Positions 16,972 to 25,459 of a stretch of 64,000 nt of DNA are shown piece after piece. The stretch covers positions 5,152,501 through 5,216,500 of the forward strand of contig NZ_OY762934.1 in assembly GCF_963667045.1 (NCBI RefSeq), written 5' to 3'. Under the pieces are notes generated by a model that was not told where the DNA came from, made no database searches, and saw nothing but the letters and a program-made list of their open reading frames with translations. The stretch's first letter is position 1. The number at the start of each line of letters is the position of its first letter. This stretch comes from an uncultured Cohaesibacter sp. (GTDB lineage: Bacteria; Pseudomonadota; Alphaproteobacteria; Rhizobiales; Cohaesibacteraceae). Position numbers and translations under genes: made by a program.

Positions 16972-18852
16972 TTAGTCTTCAATCTCTGCTGACATTTCCA
17001 GCCACTTCTCTTCGAGCTTGTCGAGGAGGGTGGCAAGGTCGGCGCGATCCTTGGAGAGCTTGGCACCCTTCTCCGGGAATTTGGCATAGAGCTCCGGATC
17101 GGCGAGCATGTCGTCGATTTTGCCCATACGCTCGCGGATCTTGTCCATATCGCGCTCGGCCGCCTGGATCTTGCGACGCAAGGGGGCCTGTTCCTTGCGC
17201 TTTTCCGCGGCGGAGCGACGCTTTTCCTGTGCCTGATTGGCCTCGACGCTGGCGGCCTTTTCCTTCTCGGTGCTGTCCGGGCTGTTGCGGTTGGCCAGCA
17301 GCAGGCGGCGATAGTCTTCCAGATCGCCGTCATAGGGCTTGCAGGTGCCGTCATGGACAAGCCACAGGCGATCGACGCAGGCTTCGAGCAGGTGGCGGTC
17401 GTGCGAGATCAGTACCACCGCGCCTTCATACTCGTTGATGGCATGGACCAGCGCCTCGCGGCTGTCGATGTCGAGATGGTTGGTCGGTTCGTCGAGAATC
17501 AGCAGGTGCGGACCGTCAAATGTTGCCAGGCCAAGCAACAGCCGCGCCTTTTCACCACCAGACAGATTCTTGGCCGGAATGTCCATCTTCTCGGCGCCAA
17601 GGCCCATTCGTGCCACGCGGGCGCGTACCTTCGGTTCGGTGGCGTCCGGCATCAGGGTGCGGACGTGATCATAGGGGCTGGCGTTCGGACGCAGCTCGTC
17701 CAGCTGATGCTGGGCAAAGAAGGCGATCTTGAGCTTGCCGGCGCGGAAGATCGTGCCGTCCGAGATGTCTAGCCGGTCGGAAATCAGCTTGGCAAAGGTC
17801 GACTTGCCGTTGCCGTTGGCGCCCAGCAGGGCCAGCCGCTCATCCGGGTCGATGCGCAGACTGAGATTGCGCAGGATAGGCTTGCCCGGCTCATAGCCGA
17901 CCGATGCCTTCTCCAGACGGATGATCGGTGGCGCAAGGCTCTTTTCCGGGTTGGGAAAATGCAGCGGCTTGACGTGATCTTCCATGACAGCCGCGATGGG
18001 GGCCATCTTCTCCAGCGCTTTGAGGCGGCTCTGGGCCTGCTTGGCCTTGGAGGCCTTGTAGCGGAAGCGCTCAACGAAGGCTTCCATGTGCTTGCGCTGT
18101 TCCAACTGCTTGGTGCGCATTTTCGTCTGCAGCTCAAGCTGTTCGCGCCGGGTGCGCTCGAAGTTGTCGTATCCGCCGCGATAGGCCGTCAGCTTCAACT
18201 GGTCGAGATGGGCGATATGGTCCACCGCCTTGTTGAGCAGATCGCGGTCATGGCTGATGATCATCACCGTGTAGGGATAACGGGCGATGTAGTTTTCGAG
18301 CCAGAGTGTGCCTTCAAGGTCGAGATAGTTGGTCGGTTCGTCGAGCAGCAGCAGGTCGGGCTCGGAAAACAGAATCGCGGCAAGCGCCACGCGCATGCGC
18401 CAGCCACCGGAGAAGTCGGCGGTGGCGCGCTTCTGGGCATCGGCATCGAAGCCGAGGCCGTAGAGGATTGTCGCGGCCCGCGCCTCAGCCGAATGGGCTC
18501 CGATGTCGGCAAGGCGCAACTGGATATCGGCAATGCGATGGGGATCCGTGGCGGTTTCCGCCTCGGCCAGCAATGCGGCGCGCTCGGTGTCGGCCTTCAG
18601 GACGAATTCCAGCAGGCTTTCATCGGAGGCGGGAGCCTCCTGGGCAACCTGACCCACGCGGGCACCCCTGCGAATGGTCGCAGTGCCGCTTTCCGGGGCG
18701 AGATCGCCGACCAGCAGTTTGAACAGGGTGGACTTGCCCGTGCCGTTCCGCCCGACGAGGCCCATTTTGGAGCCTTCAGGTACGACCAGCGTGGCGTCTT
18801 CCAGAAGTGTGCGACCGGCGATGCGGTAGGTAAGGTTATTTATGTGCAGCAT
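16972..18852 (-). CDS. ABC-F family ATP-binding protein
   Basis: A 626-residue soluble protein with two fused ABC ATPase domains and no membrane segments, the layout of ABC-F ribosome-associated factors (Uup/YheS type). The first domain has Walker A 'GRNGTGKST' (about 36-44), signature 'FSGGWRMRV' and Walker B 'LLLLDEPTNYLD'. A charged linker follows with the 'RYKASKAKQAQSRLKALEKM' arm. The second domain has 'GANGNGKST', 'LSGGEKARL' and 'LLILDEPTNHLD'. The C-terminal tail is a coiled coil rich in Lys/Glu (from about residue 530). The start at 18852 ('MLHINNLTY') is chosen by family similarity. Members act on translating ribosomes. Confidence 0.93.
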   Translation of the reverse strand: MLHINNLTYRIAGRTLLEDATLVVPEGSKMGLVGRNGTGKSTLFKLLVGDLAPESGTATIRRGARVGQVAQEAPASDESLLEFVLKADTERAALLAEAETATDPHRIADIQLRLADIGAHSAEARAATILYGLGFDADAQKRATADFSGGWRMRVALAAILFSEPDLLLLDEPTNYLDLEGTLWLENYIARYPYTVMIISHDRDLLNKAVDHIAHLDQLKLTAYRGGYDNFERTRREQLELQTKMRTKQLEQRKHMEAFVERFRYKASKAKQAQSRLKALEKMAPIAAVMEDHVKPLHFPNPEKSLAPPIIRLEKASVGYEPGKPILRNLSLRIDPDERLALLGANGNGKSTFAKLISDRLDISDGTIFRAGKLKIAFFAQHQLDELRPNASPYDHVRTLMPDATEPKVRARVARMGLGAEKMDIPAKNLSGGEKARLLLGLATFDGPHLLILDEPTNHLDIDSREALVHAINEYEGAVVLISHDRHLLEACVDRLWLVHDGTCKPYDGDLEDYRRLLLANRNSPDSTEKEKAASVEANQAQEKRRSAAEKRKEQAPLRRKIQAAERDMDKIRERMGKIDDMLADPELYAKFPEKGAKLSKDRADLATLLDKLEEKWLEMSAEIED

Positions 18853-19074
18853 AATGGTTGCCTTTTGCCCGATTTCGGCCCCGTTGGCAATCGGTGTGAA
18901 GGCAATCTCTTCAACTGCCTCCATTTTGCAACAGGGAAAACGTCTGTTTCATCAGGGTTGAGGACAAGGTGCATTTGTTTTTCGGGAAATTTGGTGTTGG
19001 GCCAAGTTTTTCTGGCCATGACTATCGGATGACGGCATCATGCGTGCCCGCTCTCCAACCTCAAGGAGGTCTTC

Positions 19075-19761
19075 GTGACCATCAAGTTGTATGATCTTTG
19101 CGCCGCCGACCGTGATCTGAGGTTTTCCCCGGCCTGTTGGCGCACCCGCATGGCTCTGGCCCACAAGGGGCTCGCTGTGGAAACCGTGCCGACGCTCTTC
19201 ACCGAGATCGGAGCGATCGAGGGCGGGGGGCAGAAAACCGTGCCGGTGATCAATGATGGTGGTGCTGTTATCCGGGATTCCTTTGCCATTGCCTTGTATC
19301 TGGAAGAGAAATACCCCGATCTGCCATCGCTGTTTGGCGGTGAGGCGGGCGCTGCGGTAAGCCGGTTTGTTCACTACTGGGCTGACAGTTTCATCGACGG
19401 GCAGATCGCCCGCATGTGTATTTTCGACATTCATCAGAAGCTTGATGCGGCAGATCAGGGCTATTTTCGCAAATCGCGCGAGGCGCGTTTCGGTGTTGCG
19501 TTGGAGACGGCGCAGGATCAGTCGCAAGACCGGCTGGCAACCTTCAGGGCAAGCCTTTCGCCGCTGCGCAGTTTGCTTTCCAGGCAATCCTACTTCGGTG
19601 GAGACAGGCCTCTTTATGCCGACTATTGCCTGTTTGGATCGCTGCAATGGGCGAGAATGGTCTCTGACCTGGAATTGCTAGAACAGGATGATCCGGTGTT
19701 TGCATGGTTCGAGCGTTGCCTTGGCCTGTTCGATGGTTTGGGGCGTAATGCTAAAGTATAA
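19075..19761 (+). CDS. Glutathione S-transferase family protein
   Basis: A 228-residue protein starting with GTG after a strong AAGGAGG site. The N-terminal thioredoxin-like domain carries 'RFSPACWRTRMALAHKGLAVE' (about residues 17-37), a pattern shared with bacterial beta-etherase (LigE)-like GSTs, and 'VPVINDGGAVIRDSFAIALYLEEKYP', the cis-Pro and glutathione-binding Ser/Asp region. The C-terminal domain is all-helical. Substrate is unknown; the LigE resemblance is an impression from the N terminus, not proof of ether cleavage. It is divergent from the ABC-F gene and upstream of ndk. Confidence 0.85.
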   Translation: MTIKLYDLCAADRDLRFSPACWRTRMALAHKGLAVETVPTLFTEIGAIEGGGQKTVPVINDGGAVIRDSFAIALYLEEKYPDLPSLFGGEAGAAVSRFVHYWADSFIDGQIARMCIFDIHQKLDAADQGYFRKSREARFGVALETAQDQSQDRLATFRASLSPLRSLLSRQSYFGGDRPLYADYCLFGSLQWARMVSDLELLEQDDPVFAWFERCLGLFDGLGRNAKV

Positions 19762-19956
19762 TTCCTTCGGCAGGCCCGGGTTTTCTTTGCGTGCAAATGT
19801 CTATAATTCGGTCTCTTCTTTGGAATGTTTGTTATTAAAAGGTTTTTGTCTTGCGGCCACTCCGGGGGCAGGGTATACAGCGGCAAAATTCAACCGCCAG
19901 GCGCAGGGAAAGAGGTGCTTCAGGTGGTTGTTGATTTGATTACGAGGGGAGTCTCA

Positions 19957-20379
19957 ATGGCTATTGAACGTACATTTTCCATCATCAAACCAGATGCCAC
20001 CGAACGCAATCTGACCGGCCAGATCACGGCCAAGCTTGAGGGCGCCGGTTTGCGCGTGATCGCTTCCAAGCGTATCCGCATGAGCAAGCAACAGGCCGAA
20101 GGTTTCTATGCTGAGCATCAGGGCAAGCCATTCTTTGACGAGCTGGTCGAGTTCATGATTTCCGGCCCGGTCATCGTGCAGGTTCTGGAAGGGGAAAATG
20201 CCATTCTCAAGAACCGTGAAGTCATGGGTGCCACCAATCCGGACAATGCCGACGAGGGAACGATCCGCAAGGAATTTGCCCTGTCGATGAGCAAGAACTC
20301 CGTGCACGGCTCGGATTCGCCGGAGAGCGCCGCACGTGAAATCCAGTTTTTCTTCAGCCCTGAAGAAATCGTCGGATAG
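19957..20379 (+). CDS. ndk: Nucleoside diphosphate kinase
   Basis: Ndk transfers the gamma-phosphate of ATP to nucleoside diphosphates through a phosphohistidine. The protein has the family's usual 140 residues from the ATG at 19957, which has GAGGGGAG just upstream. '[12 protein letters not shown]' (about 6-17) and the active-site histidine in '[12 protein letters not shown]' (about residue 117) are intact, as is the '[15 protein letters not shown]' nucleotide-binding stretch. The additional 44 codons upstream are not part of the family. A terminator follows at 20405-20436. Confidence 0.97.
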   Translation: MAIERTFSIIKPDATERNLTGQITAKLEGAGLRVIASKRIRMSKQQAEGFYAEHQGKPFFDELVEFMISGPVIVQVLEGENAILKNREVMGATNPDNADEGTIRKEFALSMSKNSVHGSDSPESAAREIQFFFSPEEIVG

Positions 20380-20404
20380 TCTCTTCATGTGAAGAGTATC
20401 GTAT

Positions 20405-20436
20405 AAGCCGCTTGCCGATCTGGCTGGCGGCTTTTT
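20405..20436 (+). terminator. Terminator after ndk
   Basis: A 7-bp stem (AAGCCGC at 20405-20411 with GCGGCTT at 20427-20433), extended by a short inner GCC/GGC pairing, followed by a run of T. Confidence 0.75.
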
Positions 20437-20569
20437 CTTTGCTGAAGGCGAGGTTGGCGTAGCGACGACGATTGCTTGATTGGTGCAGAAATGGGGCTTT
20501 GTGGATTGCCCTTGGCGGTGAAATCGCTAAATTGGCGACATCTGTTTTACATTGTTTGAGGGAATGCAA

Positions 20570-20887
20570 ATGGTTGGTTTTAAAAGCGCGGCTGTCATGC
20601 TGGCTGCAACGTCTGTTGCCGTGATGACGCTGGCTGTGCCATCGCAAGCGGAGTCGCTGACCAAGGATCTGTATCGGGCGCGGGTGGTCGACTTCTGTCT
20701 TTATGATCGCTGGGAAAAGGCCAAGAATGGCGAAACCAAGCACATTCTTGGGGATTGCAAATGCGCAGCCAAGAAATTCGTCGATGATCTGAACGAGAAG
20801 GATCTGGCATCTGCCTTGAAGAGCGGATCGGTTGGCTGGTCGCAGAAGCGCACCGTTCTGAGCAATTACGAAGCCTGTAGCAAATAG
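20570..20887 (+). CDS. Small secreted protein with four cysteines, unknown function
   Basis: A 105-residue protein with a clear signal peptide (hydrophobic 'AAVMLAATSVAVMTLAVPSQA', cleavage expected after 'SQA', about residue 26). The mature part of about 79 residues has four Cys, in 'VDFCLYDRW', 'GDCKCAAKK' and 'YEACSK', so two disulfides are plausible in the periplasm. I do not recognise a family. The ATG at 20570 has GAGGGA seven bases upstream and is preferred over the upstream TTG and ATG. It lies between ndk and convergent purN with a terminator on each side. Confidence 0.7.
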   Translation: MVGFKSAAVMLAATSVAVMTLAVPSQAESLTKDLYRARVVDFCLYDRWEKAKNGETKHILGDCKCAAKKFVDDLNEKDLASALKSGSVGWSQKRTVLSNYEACSK

Positions 20888-20909
20888 CAGCCAATCTTTT
20901 TGGTTACGA

Positions 20910-20945
20910 AAAAGCCGATGGACACCCGGGCGTTCATCGGCTTTT
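20910..20945. terminator. Bidirectional terminator between small secreted protein and purN
   Basis: An 11-bp perfect stem (arms 20910-20920 and 20935-20945) with a 14-base loop and A/T outer ends on both strands, located between convergent stops. Confidence 0.85.
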
Positions 20946-20971
20946 CTGTCTCTTGTTTGTAGCGCTTGGGA

Positions 20972-21634
20972 CTAGTGGAAGAGGAAACGGTCGGGAGACT
21001 GGCTGTCTTCATCGGTCTGGGTGATGATGACGCGCATGCCGTCAACCCGTGTCCTGCCACCGGCGACCAGAGCCACGGCCCGCGGATAGACCTTGTGTTC
21101 CATAACCAGAATGCGGGCGGACAGGCTGTCCTCATCGTCATCATCAAGCACGGGAACCGCAGCCTGAGTGATGATGGGGCCGGAATCCATGTCGGCGCGG
21201 ACGAAATGCACGGTGCAGCCCGCAAGGCGGCAGCCGGTTTCGATGGCGCGCAGGTGGGTGTGCAGGCCCTTGAAGGACGGCAGCAGCGAGGGGTGGATGT
21301 TGAGCATGCGATCACGCCACTTGTCGACAAACCCCGGGGTCAGGATGCGCATGAAACCGGCCAGCACCACCAGCTCGATGCCATTGGCTTCCAGAACGGA
21401 CTGGATTTCCGCATCGAAGGCCTCGCGGTTGCCCTTGAAGGGGCGATGGTCGACCACGGCCGTGGCAATGCCCTCGGCGGCAGCGGTTTCGAGGCCCTTG
21501 GCGTCGGCGTTGTTGGCCAGTACAAGGGCGATCTCTGCCGGATAGTCTTCGTTGCGAGCGGCTTCCAGAATGGCGGTCATGTTGCTTCCGCGCCCTGAGA
21601 TCAGGATCGCGGTGCGCATCTTGGCTTTGGACAT
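20972..21634 (-). CDS. purN: Phosphoribosylglycinamide formyltransferase
   Basis: PurN transfers a formyl group from 10-formyl-tetrahydrofolate to GAR in de novo purine synthesis. The 220-residue protein has 'ILISGRGSNM' near the N terminus (phosphate binding), 'LAGFMRILTPGFVDKW' (about 93-108) followed by 'NIHPSLLPSFKGLHTH' with the catalytic Asn and His, and 'VHFVRADMDSGPIITQAAVPV' with the catalytic Asp. It starts 6 bases after the purM stop, so purM and purN are one operon, as usual. Confidence 0.96.
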   Translation of the reverse strand: MSKAKMRTAILISGRGSNMTAILEAARNEDYPAEIALVLANNADAKGLETAAAEGIATAVVDHRPFKGNREAFDAEIQSVLEANGIELVVLAGFMRILTPGFVDKWRDRMLNIHPSLLPSFKGLHTHLRAIETGCRLAGCTVHFVRADMDSGPIITQAAVPVLDDDDEDSLSARILVMEHKVYPRAVALVAGGRTRVDGMRVIITQTDEDSQSPDRFLFH

Positions 21635-21640
21635 GACGGT

Positions 21641-22735
21641 TCAGCCCCCGAAATTGATCATGCTGTCGTAAACGACGGCATCACCATCGCGTGGTGCCAG
21701 CGCGCCCAGAACGACCGGGACTTCACCCGCATCCTTGAGGACTGCGATCAGGTCATTGGCCTTGTCGGCGTCTGCAACGAGGATCATGCCGATGCCGCAG
21801 TTGAACGTGCGCAGCATTTCCGTGTTGGCGACACCGCCCAGCTTCTGCAGCCAGCCGAAGACAGCGGGTGGCGTTATCTTGGCCAGATCCAGTCGGGCGG
21901 CCAGATCAGACGGCAGGACGCGCGGAATGTTTTCCGGGAAGCCGCCGCCGGTGATGTGGGCCAGTGCCTTGATGGCGCCGGTTTCGCGAATGGCCTTCAG
22001 GGTCGAGCGGACATAGATCCGGGTCGGCTCCAGCAGCGCCTCGCCTATGCTCTTGCCTTCTGCGAAGGGAGCCGGATCGGTAAAGGACAGGCTGTTGGCT
22101 TCCAGAATGCGACGGACCAGCGAGAAACCGTTGGAATGAACGCCGGATGAGGCCAGGCCGATCAGCACGTCGCCCGCCTTGACATCGGCGCTTGGCAGCA
22201 GCGTGCCACGCTCGGCCGCGCCAACGGCAAAGCCAGCCAGATCATAGTCGTCCTTGGCATACATGCCGGGCATCTCGGCGGTTTCGCCACCGATCAATGC
22301 GCAATTTGCCTGCTTGCAGCCTTCGGCGATGCCTGCGATGACGTCCGTGGCAGCAGCCACATCCAGCTTGCCGGTTGCGAAATAGTCGAGAAAGAACAGC
22401 GGTTCTGCGCCCTGTACAACCAGATCGTTGACGCACATGGCGACGAGGTCGATGCCGACGGTGTCATGCTTGCCGGTTTCGATGGCGACTTTCAGCTTGG
22501 TTCCCACGCCATCATTGGCGGCGACCAGTACCGGGTCGCTGAAGCCTGCGGCCTTCAGGTCGAACAGTCCACCGAAACCGCCGATTTCAGTGTCGGACCC
22601 CGGACGTGACGTCGCTTTGACAATGGGCTTGATGGCCTGGACCAGGGCGTTGCCCGCATCAATGTCCACGCCAGCGTCGGCGTAGGTGAGGTTGTTTGAA
22701 GCGGGGGAGTTTGATTCTTGGGTCTGATCGGACAT
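21641..22735 (-). CDS. purM: Phosphoribosylformylglycinamidine cyclo-ligase
   Basis: PurM closes the imidazole ring to form AIR using ATP. The protein has 364 residues from the ATG at 22735. Motifs include '[17 protein letters not shown]' near the start, '[15 protein letters not shown]' and '[24 protein letters not shown]' (the AIR synthase signature), '[15 protein letters not shown]', and '[16 protein letters not shown]' in the C-terminal domain. The 20 codons upstream in the same frame are not conserved. The promoter must lie in the 424-base region shared with the divergent permease gene. Confidence 0.96.
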   Translation of the reverse strand: MSDQTQESNSPASNNLTYADAGVDIDAGNALVQAIKPIVKATSRPGSDTEIGGFGGLFDLKAAGFSDPVLVAANDGVGTKLKVAIETGKHDTVGIDLVAMCVNDLVVQGAEPLFFLDYFATGKLDVAAATDVIAGIAEGCKQANCALIGGETAEMPGMYAKDDYDLAGFAVGAAERGTLLPSADVKAGDVLIGLASSGVHSNGFSLVRRILEANSLSFTDPAPFAEGKSIGEALLEPTRIYVRSTLKAIRETGAIKALAHITGGGFPENIPRVLPSDLAARLDLAKITPPAVFGWLQKLGGVANTEMLRTFNCGIGMILVADADKANDLIAVLKDAGEVPVVLGALAPRDGDAVVYDSMINFGG

Positions 22736-23159
22736 ATTGAATCCCTGACACAAATTACGACGCGGTTGTTTGCCCCTGTGACACACGAAAATCACATCAA
22801 ATGCAAGCCCTCATGCGGGTTTATGAGCGCAAAAAGCGCTGTTTTGTTCCCTTCGGGAGGTAAAAGCCCGCATTGGGGCAGCCTTGAGACAAGACACCGA
22901 TTGTCGGCTGTCGGTCGATCATACATGGTCAAAGCCTGTGATTGACCTATGGATAGGCTGTTCAATCACGGTTTCGTCACGAATGAAACATATGAATCTT
23001 TGTTTGGGTTCTGTATCAAGAGACCCTATGTTTCATGAAAAGGGCCGGATGGCGGCTTGCTGCGGCCATGGTCGTCGGCTTTGCCATCAGGTTCGTGATT
23101 GGCGTGGGGACGCCGAGGCTCGGAAACGGGCGTGGAAACGAGGGGGACGAGGGACAACA
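22736..23159. other. Divergent intergenic region purM / AI-2E-type permease
   Basis: 424 bases without a convincing gene. Several short frames exist, including one beginning at 23035 with a hydrophobic start, but it runs out of frame into the permease gene and has no ribosome site of note. I see no clear hairpin or known riboswitch. Confidence 0.5.
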
Positions 23160-24278
23160 ATGTCGCTTCAAAAACAGTTTGTGGTCTGGATGTGCGCCTT
23201 TGGTGCCTTTGTCCTGTGCGTCTATGTGTTTCGCGGCGTCCTGTTGCCATTTGTGGCGGGCATGGCGCTGGCCTACCTGCTTGATCCGGTTGCCGACGCC
23301 TTCGAGCGCATTGGGCTCAATCGGATGTGGGCGACGATCTGTGTCCTGATGATCTTCGTCCTGATCTTCCTGCTGCTGCTCATCCTGATCGTGCCGACGC
23401 TGGCCCATCAGATGGCCGGTTTCAGCAAGAACCTGCCTACCTATGTCGCCTCCCTGCAGGCCATGGTGAGCAAGAGCACAGCCGATTACATGCCCAAGTT
23501 TCTCTCCAACTTCGATGCGGAGAGCCTTCAGAACAACATCAAGGATCTGGTCAGTCAGGGAGCCTCCTGGGCCGGGCAACTCATCCAGTCGATCTGGAAC
23601 GGCGGTCAGGCGGTGCTCAACATGCTGGCGCTGCTGGTCATCACGCCAGTTGTTGCCTTCTATATGCTGCATGACTGGGACCGTATGGTAGAAACCGTTG
23701 ATGGATTGCTGCCACGGGATCACCGCAAGGTGATTCGGGAGCTGTTCGATCAGATCGACGAGAGCGTCTCGGGCTTTGTGCGTGGTCAGATTCTGGTCGG
23801 GCTCATTCTTGGCACATTCTATGCCATCGGCCTGTCGCTGTTGGGGCTCAATTTCGGCCTGTTGATCGGTCTCATTGCCGGTATCATCAGCTTCGTCCCC
23901 TATGCGGGGGCGACTGTCGGGCTCATCCTGTCGGGTGGTGTTGCGATCGTGCAGTTCTGGCCGGATCCTGTCCCGATCGGGCTCACCTTCGGTGTTTTTG
24001 CCATCGGGCAGTTTCTTGAAGGCAACGTCCTGCAGCCGCGTCTGGTTGGCGAGCGGGTGGGACTGCATCCGGTGTGGCTGATGTTTGCGCTGCTTGCGTT
24101 TGGTTCATTGTTCGGATTTGTCGGCATGCTGATTGCGGTTCCTGCTGCGGCGGCCGTGGGCGTGATTGTGCGTTACATCCTGAACCAGTATATTCACTCG
24201 CCGCTCTATCGGGGGCACGGAGGGGATCTGCTGGAAGACAAGGGCGAAGGCGTTGCCGCCGAGGAGCTTCTGCCCTGA
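23160..24278 (+). CDS. AI-2E family (PerM-like) transporter
   Basis: A 372-residue polytopic membrane protein of the AI-2E/PerM/YdiK family. Two hydrophobic segments open the protein (about residues 8-40). A helix pair follows at 55-80, then a soluble amphipathic region of about 80 residues. The C-terminal cluster of helices contains the family pattern 'LNFGLLIGLIAGIISFVPYAGATVG' (about 231-255) and 'GQFLEGNVLQPRLVGERVGLHPVWLMFALLAFGSLFG'. The substrate is uncertain: relatives include TqsA and PerM but also sodium/proton antiporters. The ATG at 23160 has GACGAGGGA upstream and is preferred over an upstream in-frame start. It is the first gene of a likely unit with hdaA, 54 bases apart. Confidence 0.88.
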   Translation: MSLQKQFVVWMCAFGAFVLCVYVFRGVLLPFVAGMALAYLLDPVADAFERIGLNRMWATICVLMIFVLIFLLLLILIVPTLAHQMAGFSKNLPTYVASLQAMVSKSTADYMPKFLSNFDAESLQNNIKDLVSQGASWAGQLIQSIWNGGQAVLNMLALLVITPVVAFYMLHDWDRMVETVDGLLPRDHRKVIRELFDQIDESVSGFVRGQILVGLILGTFYAIGLSLLGLNFGLLIGLIAGIISFVPYAGATVGLILSGGVAIVQFWPDPVPIGLTFGVFAIGQFLEGNVLQPRLVGERVGLHPVWLMFALLAFGSLFGFVGMLIAVPAAAAVGVIVRYILNQYIHSPLYRGHGGDLLEDKGEGVAAEELLP

Positions 24279-24332
24279 TCACGGGCAGTCGGTTTTCGTG
24301 GCGGGTTGGAATTTGGATCATTAGGAAAGTCA

Positions 24333-25028
24333 ATGGGTTCAGCAAAATTCAATGATCAGATGCCATTGCATTTGCCGCATGAGGCGGCGATGGGGCGCGA
24401 GGATTTTTTGCGGGGTCCTTCCAACCAGGCAGCGTTCGACATGATCGATCTGTGGCCAAACTGGCCTGCCAGCTGGGTTCTGCTCGCCGGGCCTGTCGGG
24501 GCTGGCAAATCGCATCTTGCCAAGATATGGCAGGAGAAGAGCGGTGCTCAGGTTGTGACCATCGATGAATTGAACCGGTCCGACCCCACCGCGCTGGTGT
24601 CTGCCGGAGCGGTGATCATCGAGGATGCGGACTGTCCGGGCAGGGATGATACTGCGCTGTTCCATCTGCTCAATGCGGCAAGGGAGGCACGGGCCTTTGT
24701 GCTGATCACGGCGAGAAACTGGCCCGAGAGCTGGGGCGTGACGCTGCCCGACCTGATGTCCCGTTTGCGCCTGACGACGCCGGTCGAGATTTTCGAGCCG
24801 GACGACGAGCTGTTGCGCAGTGTCCTTGTCAAGCTGTTCGCCGACCGGCAGCTGATGCCGGACCCGAGCGTCATCGAATATATCCTCATGCGCATGGAGC
24901 GTTCCATCGGGGCGGCGCTGAAGATCGTCGAGGCTGTCGACCAACAGGCACTGGCTCAGCACAGGACCATCACCAGACCTTTTGTCGCCATGATCATCAA
25001 GGCGTTGAGCGAGGAAGCCGAGGGATAG
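24333..25028 (+). CDS. hdaA: DnaA regulatory inactivator HdaA
   Basis: A DnaA-related AAA+ protein of 231 residues without the DnaA DNA-binding domain. It promotes ATP hydrolysis by DnaA together with the sliding clamp, limiting re-initiation. The N terminus carries a short clamp-binding peptide 'QMPLHL' (residues 9-14). The ATPase core has Walker A 'GPVGAGKSH' (Lys59), Walker B 'VIIEDAD' (about 95), and a C-terminal 'RMERSIGAALKIVEAVDQQAL' helix resembling the sensor-2 region. The ATG at 24333 follows AGGAAAG. The permease-hdaA-ppk-ppx neighbourhood is typical for the order. Confidence 0.9.
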   Translation: MGSAKFNDQMPLHLPHEAAMGREDFLRGPSNQAAFDMIDLWPNWPASWVLLAGPVGAGKSHLAKIWQEKSGAQVVTIDELNRSDPTALVSAGAVIIEDADCPGRDDTALFHLLNAAREARAFVLITARNWPESWGVTLPDLMSRLRLTTPVEIFEPDDELLRSVLVKLFADRQLMPDPSVIEYILMRMERSIGAALKIVEAVDQQALAQHRTITRPFVAMIIKALSEEAEG

Positions 25029-25459
25029 TCTGACGATCTGTCGGCCTTATGGTGCGCTCATCCGCCAGCAGGTCAGGGGAGGCGATTTCGGCTCTGGCCG
25101 TGTTGATATCTTCACGGCGGTGACATCGGCATTTTGAGGGCCGTCACATAACTGCTAAGGTGTTCCTATATTTGCTGATTTGATGTGCCCCGGGGTTCCT
25201 GTATTGTGCAGGTGCAACCGCATTGAGAACTGGAATGTGTGTGCTGCTTTTGGTAACACAGTCCTGCAGGTCAAATCCCGCTTGCCACTCTTGTCTTCAA
25301 CGACGAGTGGGCAGGGTGGCACGGCGTTTTCGTTCCCCTCGAGCTTTGGTGGCTGGGCTGGCCCTGCGCGAGCGGTGCGGTGGTGACAAAACTGAAACGG
25401 CTCCGATCCATTTGGAAAAGAGCGCTGTTTCCTCATGCGAGAGCGACGGACGAACCTCT
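25029..25459. other. Intergenic region upstream of ppk
   Basis: 431 bases between hdaA and the chosen ppk start. A TTGATG (25180-25185) and TATTGT (25202-25207) pair with a 16-base gap could be the promoter. Just upstream, 25141-25158 holds two heptamers separated by four bases with partial resemblance to the alphaproteobacterial Pho box. The ppk frame stays open back to 25223, but the extra 79 codons are Cys/Arg-rich and unlike PPK, so I treat them as leader. Confidence 0.4.

Noticed and set aside
23035-23349. Small membrane protein gene upstream of the AI-2E-type permease
   Set aside because: The frame has a hydrophobic start but no ribosome site, and it runs 190 bases into the permease gene in another frame.
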